From the NCBI GenBank assembly GCA_024235715.1, contig JACKLW010000006.1:62001-126000 (forward strand): a DNA stretch of 64,000 nt. The letters are read 5' to 3'. Shown here piece after piece: positions 61,701-64,000 of the stretch (within the stretch, counting starts at the first letter, position 1; every line of letters begins with the position of its first letter). Made by a program: the position numbers and the translations under genes. The notes beneath the pieces are model-generated. The model saw nothing but the letters and a program-made list of their open reading frames with translations, was not told the origin of the DNA and made no database searches. The stretch comes from Accumulibacter sp. (GTDB taxonomy: Bacteria; Pseudomonadota; Gammaproteobacteria; Burkholderiales; Rhodocyclaceae).

Positions 61701-62688
61701 TCGCATAGCCGGTAATTTCGCTCCAGGCCGGGTTGAGATAGGTCCAGCAGCCGCTGGCGTCGGTCCTGAAGATCACCTCCTTGAGGCTTTCGACAACCGT
61801 ACGGAAGCGCCGCTCACTGTCGGCGAGCTGGCCTTCGATGCGCTTGCGCTCGGTAATGTCGGTACGAATCGAGATGTACTGTACCGGCCGGCCGCGGTGA
61901 TCGCAGAACGGCACGATGGTCGCGCTGACCCAGTAGGCGTCGCCCGACTTGCTGCGATTGCACAGCTCGCCATGCCATACCCTCCCGGCGCTGATCGTTG
62001 TCCACAGGTCGGCAAACAACGTTGGCGGATGGACGTTCGACCTGGTGATGCGGTGATTGCGGCCGAGCAACTCGCTGCGGGCGTAGCCGCTGATCTGGCA
62101 GAACTTGTCATTGGCGTAGGTAATGGTGCCATGCACGTCGGTGGTGCTGACGATTGCATGCTGATCGAGGGCAAACTTCTGGTTGGCCAGCGCTGTGAGC
62201 GCAGCCTGCAGATCGCGCCGGCTCTCTTCGCGCTGGTTCACCAGGTCGGCCATCAGCGATGACAGCGCTTCGAGGTTGTCGTCGTCCGGCGAGGGCAACT
62301 CACGGTGACCACAACGCAGCAGGCCGCTGGCGGTGCTGCGCAGGGACGCGATGGCGCGCATGCGGCTGCTCAGTTCGCGGCGCAGGCGGTCATTGGCCTG
62401 TAGCAGTTCGCTCGAACTCAAGTCCAGGCTGCGCGTTCGCAACTGCAGGTCGCGGTCATTCTGCTCGTAGGCGCGATCGACCTGGGCGAGAAAGCCGTCG
62501 AGCCCGACGAGCAGACGGGCTGCTTCCGGCGACACGCGACCATTCGCGGCCACCTGCCTGAGTTCGTCGAAGACCGCGGCCGCGCGCTCGCCGTCGACAC
62601 CGAGGACGCGCCGCATTTGCCGGCTGAGGAGCTTGTGCATGAGAGGGCGGGGGTGGAGGCCTGTGGCAAGAATGCCGTCAGCGCTCAC
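58705..62688 (-). CDS. Multi-PAS hybrid sensor histidine kinase with two receiver domains
   Basis: 1327 residues from a GTG at 62688, overlapping the end of the FIST gene; MHKLL at 62640 is an alternative. Residues 1-150 are a helical region with no membrane segment. Five PAS domains follow (for example VSTTDVHGTITYANDKFCQI, VIFRTDASGCWTYLNPAWSE, PLPIYLTDTGGRYQHLNRAF). HisKA has His821 in SHEIRTPM, then HATPase (LVGNAIKFTP; GTGLGLTISARL), a first receiver with Asp1109 (VAVLDSGLPG) and a second with Asp1249 (VVLMDLMMPV). Soluble, phospho-relay type (BarA-like). The FIST-protein gene is immediately upstream and the likely sensory partner. No HPt domain is visible. Confidence 0.93.
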   Translation of the reverse strand: MSADGILATGLHPRPLMHKLLSRQMRRVLGVDGERAAAVFDELRQVAANGRVSPEAARLLVGLDGFLAQVDRAYEQNDRDLQLRTRSLDLSSSELLQANDRLRRELSSRMRAIASLRSTASGLLRCGHRELPSPDDDNLEALSSLMADLVNQREESRRDLQAALTALANQKFALDQHAIVSTTDVHGTITYANDKFCQISGYARSELLGRNHRITRSNVHPPTLFADLWTTISAGRVWHGELCNRSKSGDAYWVSATIVPFCDHRGRPVQYISIRTDITERKRIEGQLADSERRFRTVVESLKEVIFRTDASGCWTYLNPAWSEITGYAIHESIGRPSLASVPIEDRAYAASRFSALASAKIDFVREEARYRTRHGDDRWLEVFARAEFDDAGNFSGCAGTLNDVTERRLALEQVQEQLHLVQELFEVVPLPIYLTDTGGRYQHLNRAFAEFFGIARSDWAGRTVQDLLPAEFSGLHIEKDRELLQAVGQQIYEAQVELSDGSRRDVIFHKATLTKADGSIAGLLGAIVDITDRKAQEAAISGAESRLRQITNSVPAVVFQCEVSPQRIRYTFVSDRLGEIRGLEPAALFADASLATRQIVSADRRRVEKGLRWAAERRQRWQWECRIRLPGGALRWIRGEINPTPEPATADGATIFTGIWQDVTALKEADARLRETTDNIPVAVYQYQWSHGEHRFLFFSRAVAQICGVPAEEVMASADKLFDLVHADDRPLLEKSIAATTSRQSRWSLEFRIVHPQRREPVWLHGAAQAMPTASGGRLWNGYLADISAAKRTSEELRRAKEDAETANRAKSEFLANMSHEIRTPMNGIIGMTDLLLDSELSEERRASLQIVKDSSDALLTIINDILDFSKIEAGKMVTERVAFNLWQCVGETLKSLALRAYDKGLELLCDIDPQVPLVVLGDAGRLRQVLLNLVGNAIKFTPRGEVMLHLERAVGDQAGEIELHFAVVDSGIGVPEEKLATIFDAFAQVDASVTRRYGGTGLGLTISARLAELLGGRIWVESQLGRGSTFHFTIRCGVAPGEQRQALQLAQLVDKRVLIVDRHPLSRALMRRALEGCGAVVDAVGSGEAALAMLAATRCAFDVAVLDSGLPGVDAYTLAGRLRAEPGGEAMALVIVSAVPRHGDAGRNRQLGVAGCLRKPVTGDEILRMLGRALGSRAADPVARPGGHSPNGESPSLRVLLVEDNEINQELETRLLERWGHRVTLVDNGLAAVERLRTDSFDVVLMDLMMPVMDGLEATRLVRAAEAASGARRQPIIAMTANAAYGGRETCLAAGMDDYLAKPINGQDLQERLQKHAATTGDATP

Positions 62689-63814
62689 TGATCCAGGTAA
62701 TGGTCATGGTCTGATTGTGTAGCCGGCAAGTACCTGTCGGCGCGAATGGGGCAATTTCCCCGTATGAATAGAAACCGGCGAGCACCGCAGGCTGAGAGAA
62801 GACGTCGCCGACGGCTTCAATCTCTTCATCGACGCGTCCGCCCATGACCAACTTGCGACCGACGCAACTGACCAGCAAAGCCAGTCCCTGCTCACCCGAA
62901 GGGACGCCGAGCCGGGCTGCTTCCGCTGCGGATTCAGCGCCGCCGACCAGCGCGTCGGTGCCGGCGTGCATCAGCTTCAGGTAGCCATCCGCATCGATCT
63001 CGCCAGCCAGTGTAAGGCTGCCGCCGCGCTCATCGACGTCGAGGATGGTGCGAATCAGGCCCAGTTCGCGATGATCGCTGCCAAGCATGGCAAAGGGGAA
63101 AAGCAGCCCTGACGCGGGCAGATCCCTGGCGTGCTCGCCAAGGTAACGCTTGTAGACGTCCAGCGCCGGTTGGCCATCGAGTTCATAGAGCACGTTGTCA
63201 GCGCTGCGGGTAACCTTGCGCGCCGGCCCGAACGGTGACCAGCCGCCGAACGAACCATGCGAGAAGCGTAGCGCCTGCCCGTAAAGACCCACTGCGACGA
63301 TGCGCTCGGTGCTGGCGCCGGCATCGTCGAGTACCCAGGTCTCGCGGAAAGCGTCGCCGTCGCCTGCCAGCCCGCCGGTCACCGGCACATCGCTACCGAC
63401 GACCTGGCCGATCCCGACCAGCAGGGCCCCGCCATTGATGCGCACGCCCTGACCGAAGACCAGCACCGCACGCAAGCCCTCCGCTGGCAAGCGGGCTGCC
63501 AGTCGCTGGCCGGCAGCCCGCGAGTCATCCATGCCGGCCAGCGTGGTCGAGGCCTGAAGCACCCGGGTCTTCTCGAAGCGCACGGCAGTCAGCACGCACG
63601 TGCCGTCGGTCACGCCGCTCGCGGAGATCTCCCCGGCCGTCGAGCAGCCTGCGCGTCGCGCGCCGGGAACAGCGGTGGCAAGCGGCGCCGCCACCTCGCC
63701 GAGCAGGTGGCCGGCGCCGAAGGCGAGGACCAGATCGGGAGCGATGTGCTGCAGCGGGGCCAACTGGTCGGCGATGTTCGCGGTGTTGTGCAGAACGACC
63801 TGTGCGATCTGCAT
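62678..63814 (-). CDS. FIST domain sensor protein
   Basis: 378 residues. FIST N domain (residues about 20-215): GCSTAGEISASGVTDGTCVL, VLVFGQGVRINGGALLVGIG, and TGGLAGDGDAFRETWVL; FIST C domain (about 225-355): LYELDGQPALDVYKRYLG, GLIRTILDVDERGGSLTLAGEI, and LLVSCVGRKLVMGGRVDEEI. FIST proteins are intracellular sensors of small ligands, perhaps amino acids, and are usually paired with kinases. The stop lies inside the start of the hybrid kinase gene, which supports a partnership. Confidence 0.9.
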   Translation of the reverse strand: MQIAQVVLHNTANIADQLAPLQHIAPDLVLAFGAGHLLGEVAAPLATAVPGARRAGCSTAGEISASGVTDGTCVLTAVRFEKTRVLQASTTLAGMDDSRAAGQRLAARLPAEGLRAVLVFGQGVRINGGALLVGIGQVVGSDVPVTGGLAGDGDAFRETWVLDDAGASTERIVAVGLYGQALRFSHGSFGGWSPFGPARKVTRSADNVLYELDGQPALDVYKRYLGEHARDLPASGLLFPFAMLGSDHRELGLIRTILDVDERGGSLTLAGEIDADGYLKLMHAGTDALVGGAESAAEAARLGVPSGEQGLALLVSCVGRKLVMGGRVDEEIEAVGDVFSQPAVLAGFYSYGEIAPFAPTGTCRLHNQTMTITWISER

Positions 63815-63901
63815 GACGGAGTCCCCCTGATTGCCTGTCTGCCACGGGTAAACAGCCGCTCAGGATACTGCGCAGCTGGCGGTCGGACAAGGCGCTGCCG
63901 T

Positions 63902-64000
63902 CTATTCGCGCAGGCGTTGCCGCGGCTTGCGCGGCGCGGCAGCCATCAGGCGGTCATAGACGGCGTTCGGCAGCAGCCGCAGCAAGCGCGCTGCGACACC
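63902..64000 (-). CDS. Short-chain dehydrogenase C-terminal end (partial)
   Basis: The minus strand carries the last 32 codons of a gene that extends beyond the window, ending at TAG 63902-63904. The peptide GVAARLLRLLPNAVYDRLMA, then APRKPRQR, matches the C-terminus of a group of SDR oxidoreductases (LLP..YDRLMA.APRKPR). Name inferred from this tail only. Confidence 0.55.
   Translation of the reverse strand, partial: GVAARLLRLLPNAVYDRLMAAAPRKPRQRLRE

Overview
The window is G+C-rich and densely packed. Its gene set points to a betaproteobacterium of the Rhodocyclales, and most resembles Candidatus Accumulibacter and relatives. Indicators are several PEP-CTERM exported proteins, a bidirectional NAD-linked [NiFe] hydrogenase (hoxFUYHW), a B12-dependent class II ribonucleotide reductase, the oxygen-independent ubiquinone genes ubiU/ubiV/ubiT, a MaoC-phosphotransacetylase fusion, an exported cyanophycinase and many cyclic-di-GMP and PAS signalling proteins. 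The taxonomic call is inference from gene content only.

Layout. 0-1 kb: end of a cobalt/nickel ECF transporter (cbiQ, cbiO). 1.3-6.1 kb: a CHAP/peptidoglycan-binding protein, an atypical catalase-family protein, a frameshifted exported protein and an exported cyanophycinase. 6.6-13.7 kb: Na+/H+ antiporter, MarC protein, ZapG-like protein, a DUF1538 membrane protein with two P-II-like proteins in one overlapping operon, and a membrane protein. 14.1-21.4 kb: methyltransferase, small lipoprotein, GAF protein, Cys-rich exported protein, HPr-domain protein and a TrkA-N potassium channel. 22-26 kb: a MEDS-domain protein paired with a PAS-GGDEF-EAL protein, then two cytochromes c. 26-27.7 kb: methyltransferase and DjlA.

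27.7-37.1 kb is an accessory stretch. It holds an IS21 transposase remnant, two PEP-CTERM proteins (one resembling the LecA lectin), an A+T-richer sulfotransferase, a TIR-methyltransferase fusion, a SWIM-domain protein, a coiled-coil microprotein, a 33-residue ORF with a near-perfect ribosome site, an Xre/ImmA pair, and several short repeats and hairpins.

37.3-55 kb is mostly redox and energy metabolism: class II RNR with a promoter-proximal pair of NrdR-box-like sites 31 bp apart, the MaoC-Pta fusion, the hox operon behind an FNR-like site, a CrcB-DUF190 pair, a short PEP-CTERM protein, an EamA exporter, ubiU-ubiV-ubiT behind a well-formed class II FNR-type promoter, a cobalamin-binding protein and an SDR enzyme. 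55-64 kb holds a membrane sensor diguanylate cyclase with a beta-propeller input, a multi-PAS hybrid histidine kinase overlapping an upstream FIST sensor gene, and the end of another SDR gene.

The genes fit a facultative organism switching between oxic and anoxic conditions: hydrogen/NADH redox balancing, anaerobic quinone synthesis, oxygen-independent deoxynucleotide synthesis and B12 handling. I found no rRNA, tRNA, CRISPR array or intact mobile element. The most unusual single gene is the TIR-methyltransferase fusion; the DUF1538/P-II operon is the best candidate for an uncharacterised transport-regulation unit.
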